Assembly (NCBI GenBank): GCA_964016885.1
Contig: OZ024741.1
Coordinates: 29,429,809-29,493,808, forward strand
Length of the DNA: 64,000 nt
DNA from: Eledone cirrhosa
Taxonomy: Eukaryota; Mollusca; Cephalopoda; Octopoda; Eledonidae
Direction of reading: 5' to 3'
How positions within the stretch are numbered: position 1 is the stretch's first letter; each line of letters opens with the position of its first letter. Shown here in pieces: positions 7,196 through 22,115 of this stretch. A model generated the notes under the pieces. The model was not told the DNA's origin and did not search any database. It saw only the letters and a program-made list of their open reading frames with translations. The position numbers were made by a program, and so were the translations under genes.

Positions 7196-10100
7196 TGTAT
7201 AGATTGGTATTGTGTAGGTGACACCAGTACTATAGATTGGTATTGTGTAGGTGACACGAGTACTATAGGTTGGTAGTGTGTAGGTGACATCATTACTATA
7301 GATTGGTATTGTGTAGGTGACACCAGTACTATAGGTTGGTATTGTGTAGGTGACACCAGTACTATAGATTAGTATTGTGTAGGTGACACCAGTACTATAG
7401 ATTGGTATTGTGTAAGTGACACCAGTACTATAGATTGGTATTGTGTAGGTGACATCAGTACTATAGATTGGTATTGTGTAGGTGACATCAGTACTATAGA
7501 TTGGTATTGTGGAGGTGACACCAGTACTATAGATTGGTATTGTGTAGGTGACACCAGTACTATAGATTGGTATTGTGTAGGTGATACCAGTACTCTAGAT
7601 TGGTATTGTGTAGGTGACACCAGTACTATAGATTGGTATTGTGTAGGTGACATCAGTACTATAGATTGGTATTGTGTAGGTGACACCAGTACTATAGATT
7701 AGTATTGTGTAGGTGACATCAGTACTATAGATTGGTATTGTGTAGGTGACATCAGTACTATAGATTGGTATTGTGTAGGTGACATCAGTACTATAGATTA
7801 GTATTGTGTAGGTGACACCAGTACTATAGATTAGTATTGTGTAGGTGACACCAGTACTATAGATTAGTATACTGTATGGTGACACCAGTACTATAGATTG
7901 GTATTGTGTAGGTGACATCAGTACTATAGATTGGTATTGTATAGGTGACACCAGTACTATAGATTAGTATTGTATAGGTGACATCAGTACTATACATTGG
8001 TATTGTGTAGGTGACACCATTACTATAGATTGGTATTGTGTAGGTGACACCTGTACTATAGATTGGTATTGTGTAGGTGACACCAGTACTATAGATTGGT
8101 ATTGTGTAGGTGACACCAGTACTATAGATTGGTATTGTGTAGGTGACACCAGTACTATAGATTGGTATTGTGTAGGTGACACCTGTACTATAGATTGGTA
8201 TTGTGTAGGTGACACCAGTACTATAGATTGGTATTGTGTAGGTGACACCAGTACTATAGATTGGTATTGTGTAGGTGACACCAGTACTATAGATTGGTAT
8301 TGTGTAGGTGACACCTGTACTATAGATTGGTATTGTGTAGGTGACACCAGTACTATAGATTGGTATTGTGTAGGTGACACCAGTACTATAGATTGGTATT
8401 GTGTAGGTGACACCAGTACTATAGATTGGTATTGTGTAGGTGACACCTGTACTATAGATTGGTATTGTGTAGGTGACACCAGTACTATAGATTAGTATTG
8501 TGTAGGTGACACCAGTACTATAGATTGGTATTGTGTAGGTGACACCTGTACTATGGATTGGTATCGTGTAGGTGACACCAGTAATATAGATTAGTATTGT
8601 GTAGGTGACACCAGTACTATAGATTGGTATTGAGTAGGTGACACCAGTACTATAGATTGGTATTGTGTAGGTGACACCAGTACTATAGATTGGTATTATG
8701 TAGGTGAAATCTGTACTATAGATTGGTATTGTATAGGTGACACCAGTACTATAGATTGGTATTGTGTAGGTGACACCAGTACTATAGATTAGTATTGTGT
8801 AGGTGACACCAGTACTATAGATTTGTATTGTGTAGGTGACATCAGTACTATAGATTGGTATTGTGTAGGTGACATCAGTACTATAGATTAGTATTGTGTA
8901 GGTGACACCAGTACTATAGATTGGTATAGTGTAGGTGACATCAGTACTATAGATTGGTATTGTGTAGGTGACATCAGTACTATAGATTTGTATTGTGTAG
9001 GTGACATCAGTACTATAGATTGGTATTGTATAGGTGACACCAGTACTATAGATTGATATTGTGTAGGTGACACCAGTACTATAGATTGGTATTGCGTAGG
9101 TGAGACCAGTACTATAGATTGGTATTGTGTAGGTGACATCAGTACTATAGATTGGTATTGTGTAGGTGACATGAGTACTATAGATTTGTATTGTGTAGGT
9201 GACATGAGTACTATAGATTGGTATTGTGTAGGTGACACAAGTACTATAGATTAGTATTGTGTAGGTGACACCAGTACTATAGATTGGTATTGTGTAGGTG
9301 ACATCAGTACTTTAGATTATTATTGTGTAGGTGACACCATTACTATAGATTGGTATTGTGTAGGTGACATCAGTACTATAGATTGGTATTGTGCAGGTGA
9401 CATCAGTACTATAGATTTGTATTGTGTAGGTGACATCAGTACTATAGATTGGTATTGTGTAGGTGACATCAGTACTATAGATTGGTATTCTGTAGGTGAC
9501 ATCAGTACTATAGATTGGTATTGTGTAGGTGACATCAGTACTATAGATTGGTATTGTGTAGGTGACACCAGTACTATAGATTAGTATTGTGTAGGTGACA
9601 CCAGTACTATAGATTAGTATTGTGTAGGTGACACCAGTACTATAGATTAGTATTGTGTAGGTGACACCAGTACTATAGATTGGTATTGTGTAGGTGACAT
9701 CAGTACTATAGATTAGTATTGTGTAGGTGACACCAGTACTATAGATTAGTATTGTGTAGGTGACACCATTACTATAGATTAGTATTGTGTAGGTGACACC
9801 AGTACTATAGATTAGGATTGTGTAGGTGACACCAGTACTATAGATTAGTATTGTGTAGGTGACACCAGTACTATAGATTGGTATTGTGTAGGTGACACCA
9901 GTACTATAGATTGGTATTGTGTAGGTGACACCAGTATTATAGATTGGTATTGTGTAGGTGACACCAGTACTATAGATTGGTATTGTGTAGGTGACACCTG
10001 TACTATAGATTGGTATTGTGTAGGTGACACCAGTACTATAGATTAGTATTGTGTAGGTGACACCAGTACTATAGATTGGTATTGTGTAGGTGACACCAGT

Positions 10101-12480
10101 ACTATAGATTGGTATTGTGTAGGTGACACCTGTACTATAGATTGGTATTGTGTAGGTGACACCTGTACTATAGATTGGTATTGTGTAGGTGACACCAGTA
10201 CTATAGATTAGTATTGTGTAGGTGACACCAGTACTATAGATTGGTATTGTGTAGGTGACACCTGTACTATGGATTGGTATTGTGTAGGTAACACCAGTAC
10301 TATAGATTAGTATTGTGTAGGTGACACCAGTAATATAGATTGGTACTGTGTAGGTGACACCAGTACTATAGATTGGTATTGTGTAGGTGACACCAGTACT
10401 ATAGATTGGTATTGTGTAGGTGACATCAGTACTATAGATTGGTATTGTGTAGGTGAAATCTGTACTATAGTTTGGTATTGTATAGGTGACACCAGTACTA
10501 TAGATTGGTATTGTGTAGGTGACACCAGTACTATAGATTAGTATTGTGTAGGTGACACCAGTACTATAGATTGGAAATTGTGTAGGTGACATCAGTACTA
10601 TAGATTGGTATTGTGTAGTTGACATCAGTACTATAGATTGGTATTGTGTAGGTGACACCAGTACTATAGATTAGTATTGTGTAGGTGACACCAGTACTAT
10701 AGATTAGTATTGAGTAGGTGACACCAGTACTATAGATTAGTATTGTGTAGGTGACACCAGTACTATAGATTAGTATTGTGTAGGTGACACCAGTACTATA
10801 GATTGGTATTGTGTAGGTGACATCAGTACTATAGATTAGTATTGTGTAGGTGACACCAGTACTATAGATTAGTATTGTGTAGGTGACATCAGTACTATAG
10901 ATTGGTATTGTATAGGTGACACCAGTACTATAGATTGGTATTGTGTAGGTGGCATCAGTACACTAGATTGATATTGTATAGGTGACACCAGTACTATAGA
11001 TTGCTATTGTGTAGGTGACACCAGTACTATAGATTGGTATTGCGTAGGTGAGACCAGTACTATAGATTGGTATTGTGTAGGTGACATCAGTACTATAGAT
11101 TGGTATTGTGTAGATGACATCAGTACTATAGATTTGTATTGTGTAGGTGACATCAGTACTATAGATTGGTATTGTGTAGTTGACACCAGTACTATAGATT
11201 AGTATTGTGTAGGTGACACCATTACTATAGATTAGTATTGTGTAGGTGACACCAGTACTATAGATTAGTATTGTGTAGGTGACACCAGTACTATAGATTA
11301 GTATTGTGTAGGTGACACCAGCACTCTAGATTGGTATTGTGTAGGTGACACCAGTACACTAGATTGGTATTGTGTAGGTGACACCAGTACTTAAGATTGG
11401 TATTGTATAGGTGACATCAGTACAATAGATTGGTATTGTATAGGTGACACCAGTACTATAGATTTGTATTGTATAGGTGACACCAGTACTATAGATTGGT
11501 ATTGCGTAGGTGACACCAGTACTATAGATTGGTATTGCGTAGGTGAGACCAGTACTATAGATTGGTATTGTGTAGGTGACATCAGTACGATAGATTGGTA
11601 TTGTGTAGATGACATCAGTACTATAGATTGGTATTGTGTAGGTGACACCAGTACTATAGATTAGTATTGTGTAGGTGACACCAGTACTATAGATTGGTAT
11701 TGTGTAGGTGACACCAGTACTATAGATTGGTATTGTGTAGGTGACATCAGTACTAAAGATTAGTATCGTGTAGGTGACACCATTACTATAGATTAGTATT
11801 GTGTAGGTGACACCAGTACTATAGATAGGTATTGTGTAGGTGACATCAGTATTATAGATTGGTATTGTGTAGGTGACACCAGTACTATAGATTGGTATTG
11901 TGTAGGTGACATCAGTACTATAGATTGGTATTGTATAGGTGACACCAGTAATATAGATTGGTATTGTGTAGGTGACATCAGTACTATAGATTAGTATTGT
12001 ATAGGTGACACCAGTACTATAGATTGGTATTGTGTAGGTGACACCAGTATTATAGATTAGTATTGTGTAGGTGACACCAGTACTATAGATTAGTATTGTG
12101 TAGGTGACACCAGTACTATAGATTAGTATTGTGTAGGTGACATCAGTAATATAGATTAGTATTGTATAGGTGACACCAGTACTATAGATTGGTATTGTGT
12201 AGGTGACACCAGTACTATAGATTAGTATTGTGTAGGTGACACCAGTACTATAGATTAGTATTGTGTAGGTGACACCAGTACTATAGATTAGTATTGTGTA
12301 GGTGACATCAGTACTATAGATTAGTATTGTATAGGTGACACCAGTACTATAGATTGGTATTGTGTAGGTGACACCAGTACTATAGATTAGTATTGTGTAG
12401 GTGACACCAGTACTATAGGTTAGTATTGTGTAGGTGACACCAGTACTATAGATTTGTATTGTGTAGGTGACATCAGTACT
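7196..12480. repeat. Left edge domain of the array, little kilobase-scale duplication
   Basis: The first monomers carry private changes (for example GACACGAG, TATAGGTTGGTAG and CATCATTAC at about 7255-7300), as is usual at array edges. Two +1 monomers, at about 7866-7881 (TATACTGTATGG) and 10569-10580 (TTGGAAATTG), occur only here. Part of this domain (about 8.5-9.7 kb) is related to about 13.3-14.5 kb at an offset of 4,780 bp, but less closely than the copies further right. Confidence 0.8.
8020..8480. repeat. 132-bp (four-monomer) higher-order repeat
   Basis: The rare CCTGT variant recurs at 8050, 8182, 8314 and 8446, exactly every 132 bp, with three CCAGT monomers between. Related arrangements, with 132- and 99-bp spacing, occur near 17.97-18.24 kb and 23.61-23.88 kb. 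Confidence 0.9.
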
Positions 12481-12489
12481 ATAGATTAG

Positions 12490-15400
12490 TATTGTGTAGG
12501 TGATATCAGTACTATAGATTTGTATCGTGTAGGTGACATCAGTACTATAGATTGGTATTGTGTAGGTGACATCAGTATTATAGATTTGTATTGTGTAGGT
12601 GACACCAGTAGTATAGATTGGTATTGTGTAGGTGACACCAGTACTATAGATTGGTATTGCGTAGGTGACACCAGTACTATAGATTAGTATTGTGTAGGTG
12701 ACACCTGTACTATAGATTGCTATTGCGTCGGTGACATCAATACTATAGATTGTGTAGGTGACATCAGTACTATAGATTAGTGTTGTGTAGGTGACACCAG
12801 TACTATAGATTGGTATTGTGTAGGTGACACCAATACTATAGATTGGTATTGTGTAGGTTTCACCAGTACTATAGATTGGTATTGTGTAGGTGACACCAAT
12901 ACTATAGATTGGTATTGTGTAGGTGACACCAGTACTATAGATTGGTATTGTGTAGGTGACACCAGTACTATAGATTAGTATTGTGTAGGTGACATCAGTA
13001 CTATAGATTAATATTGTGTAGGTGACACCAGTACTATAGATTGGTATTGTGTAGGTGACACCAGTACTATAGATTGGTATTGTGTAGGTGACACCTGTAC
13101 TATAGATTGGTATTGTGTAGGTGACACCAGTACTATAGATTGGTATTGTGTAGCTGACACCAGTACTATAGATTGGTATTGTGTAGGTGACACCTGTACT
13201 ATAGATTGGTATTGTGTAGGTGACACCTGTACTATAGATTGGTATTGTGTAGGTGAAACCAGTACTATAGATTAGTATTGTGTAGGTGACACCAGTACTA
13301 TAGATTGGTATTGTGTAGGTGACACCTGTACTATGGATTGATATCGTGTAGGTGACACCAGTAATATAGATTAGTATTGTGTAGGTGACACCAGTACTAT
13401 AGATTGGTATTGTGTAGGTGACACCAGTACTATAGATTGGTATTGTGTAGGTGACACCAGTACTATAGATTGGTATTATGTAGGTGAAATCTGTTCTATA
13501 GATTGGTATTGTATAGGTGACACCAGTACTATAGATTGGTATTGTGTAGGTGACACCACTACTATAGATTAGTATTGTGTAGGTGACACCAGTACTATAG
13601 ATTTGTATTGTGTAGGTGACATCAGTACTATAGATTGGTATTGTGTAGGTGACATCAGTACTATAGATTAGTATTGTGTAGGTGACACCAGTACTATAGA
13701 TTGGTATTGTGTAGGTGACATCAGTACTATAGATTGGTATTGTGTAGGTGGCATCAGTACTATAGATTTGTATTGTGTAGGTGACATCAGTACTATAGAT
13801 TGGTATTGTATAGGTGACACCAGTACTATAGATTGATATTGTGTTGGTGACACCAGTACTATAGATTGGTATTGCGTAGGTGAGACCAGTACTATAGATT
13901 GGTATTGTGTAGGTGACATCAGTACTATAGATTGGTATTTTGTAGGTGACATGAGTACTATAGATTTGTATTGTGTAGGTGACATGAGTACTATAGATTG
14001 GTATTGTGTAGGTGACACAAGTACTATAGATTAGTATTGTGTAGGTGACACCAGTACTATAGATTGGTATTGTGTAGGTGACATCAGTACTATAGATTAG
14101 TATTGTGTAGGTGACACCAGTACTATAGATTAGTATTGTGTAGGTGACATGAGTACTATAGATTGGTATTGTGCATGTGACATCAGTACTATAGATTTGT
14201 ATTGTGTAGGTGACATCAGTACTATAGATTGGTATTGTGTAGGTGACATCAGTACTATAGATTGGTATTGTGTAGGTGACATCAGTACTATAGATTGGTA
14301 TTGTGTAGGTGACATCAGTACTATAGATTGGTATTGTGTAGGTGACACCAGTACTATAGATTAGTATTGTGTAGGTGACACCAGTACTATAGATTAGTAT
14401 TGTGTAGGTGACACCAGTACTATAGATTAGTATTGTGTAGGTGACACCAGTACTATAGATTAGTATTGTGTAGGTGACACCAGTACTATAGATTGGTATT
14501 GTGTAGGTGACATCAGTACTATAGATTAGTATTGTGTAGGTGACACCATTACTATAGATTAGTATTGTGCAGGTGACACCACTACTATAGATTGGTATTG
14601 TGTAGGTGACATCAGTATTATAGATTGGTATAGTGTAGGTGACACCAGTACTAAAGATTGGTATTGTGTAGGTGACACCTGTACTATAGATTGGTATTGT
14701 GTAGGTGACACCAGTACTATAGATTAGTATTGTGTAGGTGACACCAGTACTATAGATTGGTATTGTGTAGGTGACACCAGTACTATAGATTGGTATTGTG
14801 TAGGTGACACCTGTACTATAGATTGGTATTGTGTAGGTGACATCAGTACTATAGATTGGTATTGTGTAGGTGACATCAGTACTATAGATTAGTATTGTGT
14901 AGGTGACACCATTACTATAGATTAGTATTGTGTAGGTGACACCAGTACTTTAGATAGGTATTGTGTAGGTGACATCAGTATTATAGATTGGTATTGTGTA
15001 GGTGACACCAGTACTATAAATTGGTATTGTGTAGGTGACATCAGTACTATAGATTGGTATTGTATAGGTGACACCAGTAATATAGATTGGTATTGTGTAG
15101 GTGACATCAGTACTATAGATTAGTATTGTATAGGTGACACCAGTACTATAGATTGGTATTGTGTAGGTGACACCAGTACTATAGATTAGTATTGTGTAGG
15201 TGACACCAGTACTATAGATTTGTATTGTGTAGGTGACATCAGTACTATAGATTGGTATTGTGTAGGTGATATCAGTACTATAGATTTGTATCGTGTAGGT
15301 GACATCAGTACTATAGATTGGTATTGTGTAGGTGACATCAGTATGATAGATTTGTATTGTGTAGGTGACACCAGTACTATAGATTGGTATTGTGTAGGTG

Positions 15401-17300
15401 ACACCAGTACTATAGATTGGTATTGCGTAGGTGACACCAGTACTATAGATTAGTATTGTGTAGGTGACACCTGTACTATAGATTGGTATTGCGTAGGTGA
15501 CATCAATACTATAGATTGTGTAGGTGACATCAGTACTATAGATTAGTATTGTGTAGGTGACACCAGTACTATAGATTGGTATTGTGTAGGTGACACCAAT
15601 ACTATAGATTGGTATTGTGTAGGTGACACCAGTACTATAGATTGGTATTGTGTAGGTGAGACCAATACTATAGATTGGTATTGTGTAGGTGACACCAGTA
15701 CTATAGATTGGTATTGTATAGGTGACACCAGTACTATAGATTAGTATTGTGTAGGTGACATCAGTACTATAGATCAGTATTGTGTAGGTGACACCAGTAC
15801 TATAGATTGGTATTGTGTAGGTGACACCAGTACTATAGATTGGTATTGTGTAGGTGACACCTGTACTATAGATTGGTATTGTGTAGGTGACACCAGTACT
15901 ATAGATTGGTATTGTGTAGGTGACACCAGTACTATAGATTGGTATTGTGTAGGTGACACCTGTACTATAGATTGGTATTGTGTAGGTGACACCTGTACTA
16001 TAGATTGGTATTGTGTAGGTGAAACCAGTACTATAGATTAGTATTGTGTAGGTGACACCAGTACTATAGATTGGTATTGTGTAGGTGACACCTGTACTAT
16101 GGATTGGTATCGTGTAGGTGACACCAGTCATATAGATTAGTATTGTGTAGGTGACACCAGTACTATAGATTGGTATTGTGTAGGTGACACCAGTACTATA
16201 GATTGGTATTGTGTAGGTGACACCAGTACTATAGATTGGTATTATGTAGGTGAAATCTGTACTATAGATTGGTATTGTATAGGTGACACCAGTACTATAG
16301 ATTGGTATTGTGTAGGTGACACCAGTACTATAGATTAGTATTGTGTAGGTGACACCAGTACTATAGATTTGTATTGTGTAGGTGACATCAGTACTATAGA
16401 TTGGTATTGTGTAGGTGACATCAGTACTATAGATTAGTATTGTGTAGGTGACACCAGTACTATAGATTGGTATTGTGTAGGTGACATCAGTACTATAGAT
16501 TGGTATTGTGAAGGTGACATCAGTACTATAGATTTGTATTGTGTAGGTGACATCAGTACTATAGATTGGTATTGTATAGGTGACACCAGTACTATAGATT
16601 GATATTGTGTAGGTGACACCAGTACTATAGATTGGTATTGCGTAGGTGAGACCAGTACAATAGATTGGTATTGTGTAGGTGACATCAGTACTATAGATTG
16701 GTATTGTGTAGGTGACATGAGTACTATAGATTTGTATTGTGTAGGTGACATGAGTACTATAGATTGGTATTGTGTAGGTGACACAAGTACTATAGATTAG
16801 TATTGTGTAGGTGACACCAGTACTATAGATTGGTATTGTGTAGGTGACATCAGTACTATAGATTATTATTGTGTAGGTGACACCATTACTATAGATTAGT
16901 ATTGTGTAGGTGACATCAGTACTATAGATTGGTATTGTGCAGGTGACATCAGTACTATAGATTTGTATTGTGTAGGTGACATCAGTACTATAGATTGGTA
17001 TTGTGTAGGTGACATCAGTACTATAGATTGGTATTGTGTAGGTGACATCAGTACTATAGATTGGTATTGTGTAGGTGACATCAGTACTATAGATTGGTAT
17101 TGTGTAGGTGACACCAGTACTATAGATTAGTATTGTGTAGGTGACACCAGTACTATAGATTAGTATTGTGTAGGTGACACCAGTACTATAGATTAGTATT
17201 GTGTAGGTGACACCAGTACTATAGATTGGTATTGTGTAGGTGACATCAGTACTATAGATTAGTATTGTGTAGGTGACACCATTACTATAGATTAGTATTG
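12490..17300. repeat. Tandem duplication, offset 2,766 bp
   Basis: Monomer variant order at about 12.5-14.5 kb recurs at about 15.2-17.3 kb, 2,766 bp apart (84 x 33 minus 6). The 27-bp monomer at 12748 maps to the one at 15514. Copies differ at several sites, so this is an older event than the larger ones to the right. Confidence 0.85.
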
Positions 17301-20300
17301 TGTAGGTGACACCACTACTATAGATTGGTATTGTGTAGGTGACATCAGTATTATAGATTGGTATTGTGTAGGTGACACCAGTACTACAGATTGGTATTGT
17401 GTAGGTGACACCAGTACTATAGATTGGTATTGTGTAGGTGACACCAGTACTATAGATTGGTATTGTGTAGCTGACACCAGTACTATAGATTGGTATTGTG
17501 TAGGTGACATCAGTACTATAGATTAGTATTGTGTAGGTGACACCAGTACTCTAGATTGGTATTGTGTAGGTGACACCAGTACTAAAGATTAGTATTGTGC
17601 AGGTGACATCAGTACTATAGATTATTATTGTGTAGGTGACACCAGTACTATAGATTGGTATTGTGTAGGTGACACCAGTACTATAGATTGGTATTGTGTA
17701 GGTGACACCAGTACTCTAGATTGGTATTGTGTAGGTGACACCAGTACTAAAGATTGGTATTGTGTAGGTGACACCAGTACTATAGATGGGTATTGTGTAG
17801 GTGACATCAGTACTATAGATTGGTATTGTATAGATGACACCAGTACTATAGATTGGTATTGTGTAGGTGACACCAGTACTATAGATTGGTATTGCGTAGG
17901 TGAGACCAGTACTATAGATTGGTATTGTGTAGGTGACACCAGTACTATAGATTGGTATTGTGTAGGTGACACCTGTACTATGGATTGGTATTGTGTAGGT
18001 GACACCAGTACTATAGATTGGTATTGTGTAGGTGACACCAGTACTATAGATTGGTATTGTGTAGGTGACACCAGTACTATAGATTGGTATTGTGTAGGTG
18101 ACACCTGTACTATAGATTGGTATTGTGTAGGTGACACCAGTACTATAGATTGGTATTGTGTAGGTGACACCAGTACTATAGATTGGTATTGTGTAGGTGA
18201 CACCTGTACTATAGATTGGTATTGTGTAGGTGACACCTGTACTATAGATTGGTATTGTGTAGGTGACACCAGTACTATAGATTAGTATTGTGTAGGTGAC
18301 ACCAGTACTATAGATTGGTATTGTGTAGGTGACACCTGTACTATAGATTGGTATTGTGTAGGTGAAATCTGTACTATAGTTTGGTATTGTATAGGTGACA
18401 CCAGTACTATAGATTGGTATTGTGTAGGTGACACCAGTACTATAGATTAGTATTGTGTAGGTGACACCAGTACTATAGATTTGTATTGTGTAGGTGACAT
18501 CAGTACTATAGATTGGTATTGTGTAGGTGACATCAGTACTATAGATTAGTATTGTGTAGGTGACACCAGTACTATAGATAGGTATTGTGTAGGTGACACC
18601 AGTACTATAGATTAGTATTGTGTAGGTGACACCAGTACTATAGATTGGTATTGTGTAGGTGACATCAGTACTATAGATTGGTATTGTGTAGGTGACATCA
18701 GTACTATAGATTGGTATTGTGTAGGTGACATCAGTACTATAGATTGGTATTGTGTAGGTGACACCAGTACTATAGATTAGTATTGTGTAGGTGACACCAG
18801 TACTATAGATTAGTATTGTGTAGGTGACACCAGTACTATAGATTAGTATTGTGTAGGTGACACCAGTACTATAGATTAGTATTGTGTAGGTGACACCAGT
18901 ACTATAGATTGGTATTGTGTAGGTGACATCAGTACTATAGATTAGTATTGTGTAGGTGACACCAGTACTATAGATTAGTATTGTGTAGGTGACATCAGTA
19001 CTATAGATTGGTATTGTGTAGGTGACATCAGTACTATAGATTAGTATTGTGTAGGTGACACCATTACTATAGATTAGTATTGTGTAGGTGACACCAGTAC
19101 TTTAGATAGGTATTGTGTAGGTGACATCAGTATTATAGATTGGTATTGTGTAGGTGACACCAGTACTATAAATTGGTATTGTGTAGGTGACATCAGTACT
19201 ATAGATTGGTATTGTATAGGTGACACCAGTAATATAGATTGGTATTGTGTAGGTGACATCAGTACTATAGATTAGTATTGTATAGGTGACACCAGTACTA
19301 TAGATTGGTATTGTGTAGGTGACACCAGTACTATAGATTAGTATTGTGTAGGTGACACCAGTACTATAGATTTGTATTGTGTAGGTGACATCAGTACTAT
19401 AGATTGGTATTGTGTAGGTGATATCAGTACTATAGATTTGTATCGTGTAGGTGACATCAGTACTATAGATTGGTATTGTGTAGGTGACATCAGTATGATA
19501 GATTTGTATTGTGTAGGTGACACCAGTACTATAGATTGGTATTGTGTAGGTGACACCAGTACTATAGATTGGTATTGCGTAGGTGACACCAGTACTATAG
19601 ATTAGTATTGTGTAGGTGACACCTGTACTATAGATTGGTATTGCGTAGGTGACATCAATACTATAGATTGTGTAGGTGACATCAGTACTATAGATTAGTA
19701 TTGTGTAGGTGACACCAGTACTATAGATTGGTATTGTGTAGGTGACACCAATACTATAGATTGGTATTGTGTAGGTGACACCAGTACTATAGATTGGTAT
19801 TGTGTAGGTGAGACCAATACTATAGATTGGTATTGTGTAGGTGACACCAGTACTATAGATTGGTATTGTATAGGTGACACCAGTACTATAGATTAGTATT
19901 GTGTAGGTGACATCAGTACTATAGATTAGTATTGTGTAGGTGACACCAGTACTATAGATTGGTATTGTGTAGGTGACACCCGTACTATAGATTGGTATTG
20001 TGTAGGTGACACCTGTACTATAGATTGGTATTGTGTAGGTGACACCAGTACTATAGATTGGTATTGTGTAGGTGACACCAGTACTATAGATTGGTATTGT
20101 GTAGGTGACACCTGTACTATAGATTGGTATTGTGTAGGTGACACCTGTACTATAGATTGGTATTGTGTAGGTGAAACCAGTACTATAGATTAGTATTGTG
20201 TAGGTGACACCAGTACTATAGATTGGTATTGTGTAGGTGACACCTGTACTATGGATTGGTATCGTGTAGGTGACACCAGTAATATAGATTAGTATTGTGT

Positions 20301-22115
20301 AGGTGACACCAGTACTATAGATTGGTATTGTGTAGGTGACACCAGTACTATAGATTGGTATTGTGTAGGTGACACCAGTACTATAGATTGGTATTATGTA
20401 GGTGAAATCTGTACTATAGATTGGTATTGTATAGGTGACACCAGTACTATAGATTGGTATTGTGTAGGTGACACCAGTACTATAGATTAGTATTGTGTAG
20501 GTGACACCAGTACTATAGATTTGTATTGTGTAGGTGACATCAGTACTATAGATTGGTATTGTGTAGGTGACATCAGTACTATAGATTAGTATTGTGTAGG
20601 TGACACCAGTACTATAGATTGGTATTGTGTAGGTGACATCAGTACTATAGATTGGTATTGTGAAGGTGACATCAGTACTATAGATTTGTATTGTGTAGGT
20701 GACATCAGTACTATAGATTGGTATTGTATAGGTGACACCAGTACTATAGATTGATATTGTGTAGGTGACACCAGTACTATAGATTGGTATTGCGTAGGTG
20801 AGACCAGTACAATAGATTGGTATTGTGTAGGTGACATCAGTACTATAGATTGGTATTGTGTAGGTGACATGAGTACTATAGATTTGTATTGTGTAGGTGA
20901 CATGAGTACTATAGATTGGTATTGTGTAGGTGACACAAGTACTATAGATTAGTATTGTGTAGGTGACACCAGTACTATAGATTGGTATTGTGTAGGTGAC
21001 ATCAGTACTATAGATTATTATTGTGTAGGTGACACCATTACTATAGATTAGTATTGTGTAGGTGACATCAGTACTATAGATTGGTATTGTGCAGGTGACA
21101 TCAGTACTATAGATTTGTATTGTGTAGGTGACATCAGTACTATAGATTGGTATTGTGTAGGTGACATCAGTACTATAGATTGGTATTGTGTAGGTGACAT
21201 CAGTACTATAGATTGGTATTGTGTAGGTGACATCAGTACTATAGATTGGTATTGTGTAGGTGACACCAGTACTATAGATTAGTATTGTGTAGGTGACACC
21301 AGTACTATAGATTAGTATTGTGTAGGTGACACCAGTACTATAGATTAGTATTGTGTAGGTGACACCAGTACTATAGATTGGTATTGTGTAGGTGACATCA
21401 GTACTATAGATTAGTATTGTGTAGGTGACACCATTACTATAGATTAGTATTGTGTAGGTGACACCACTACTATAGATTGGTATTGTGTAGGTGACATCAG
21501 TATTATAGATTGGTATTGTGTAGGTGACACCAGTACTACAGATTGGTATTGTGTAGGTGACACCAGTACTATAGATTGGTATTGTGTAGGTGACACCAGT
21601 ACTATAGATTGGTATTGTGTAGCTGACACCAGTACTATAGATTGGTATTGTGTAGGTGACATCAGTACTATAGATTAGTATTGTGTAGGTGACACCAGTA
21701 CTCTAGATTGGTATTGTGTAGGTGACACCAGTACTAAAGATTAGTATTGTGCAGGTGACATCAGTACTATAGATTATTATTGTGTAGGTGACACCAGTAC
21801 TATAGATTGGTATTGTGTAGGTGACACCAGTACTATAGATTGGTATTGTGTAGGTGACACCAGTACTCTAGATTGGTATTGTGTAGGTGACACCAGTACT
21901 AAAGATTGGTATTGTGTAGGTGACACCAGTACTATAGATTGGTATTGTGTAGGTGACATCAGTACTATAGATTGGTATTGTATAGATGACACCAGTACTA
22001 TAGATTGGTATTGTGTAGGTGACACCAGTACTATAGATTGGTATTGCGTAGGTGAGACCAGTACTATAGATTGGTATTGTGTAGGTGACACCAGTACTAT
22101 AGATTGGTATTGTGT
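14830..22115. repeat. Tandem duplication, offset 4,152 bp
   Basis: About 14,830-17,960 matches about 18,985-22,115 at a constant offset of 4,152 bp (126 x 33 minus 6). Shared rare variants include AGTACTTTAGATAGG (14946 and 19098), ACTATAAATTGG and GATATCAGT. The 27-bp monomers at 15514 and 19666 correspond. Confidence 0.9.
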
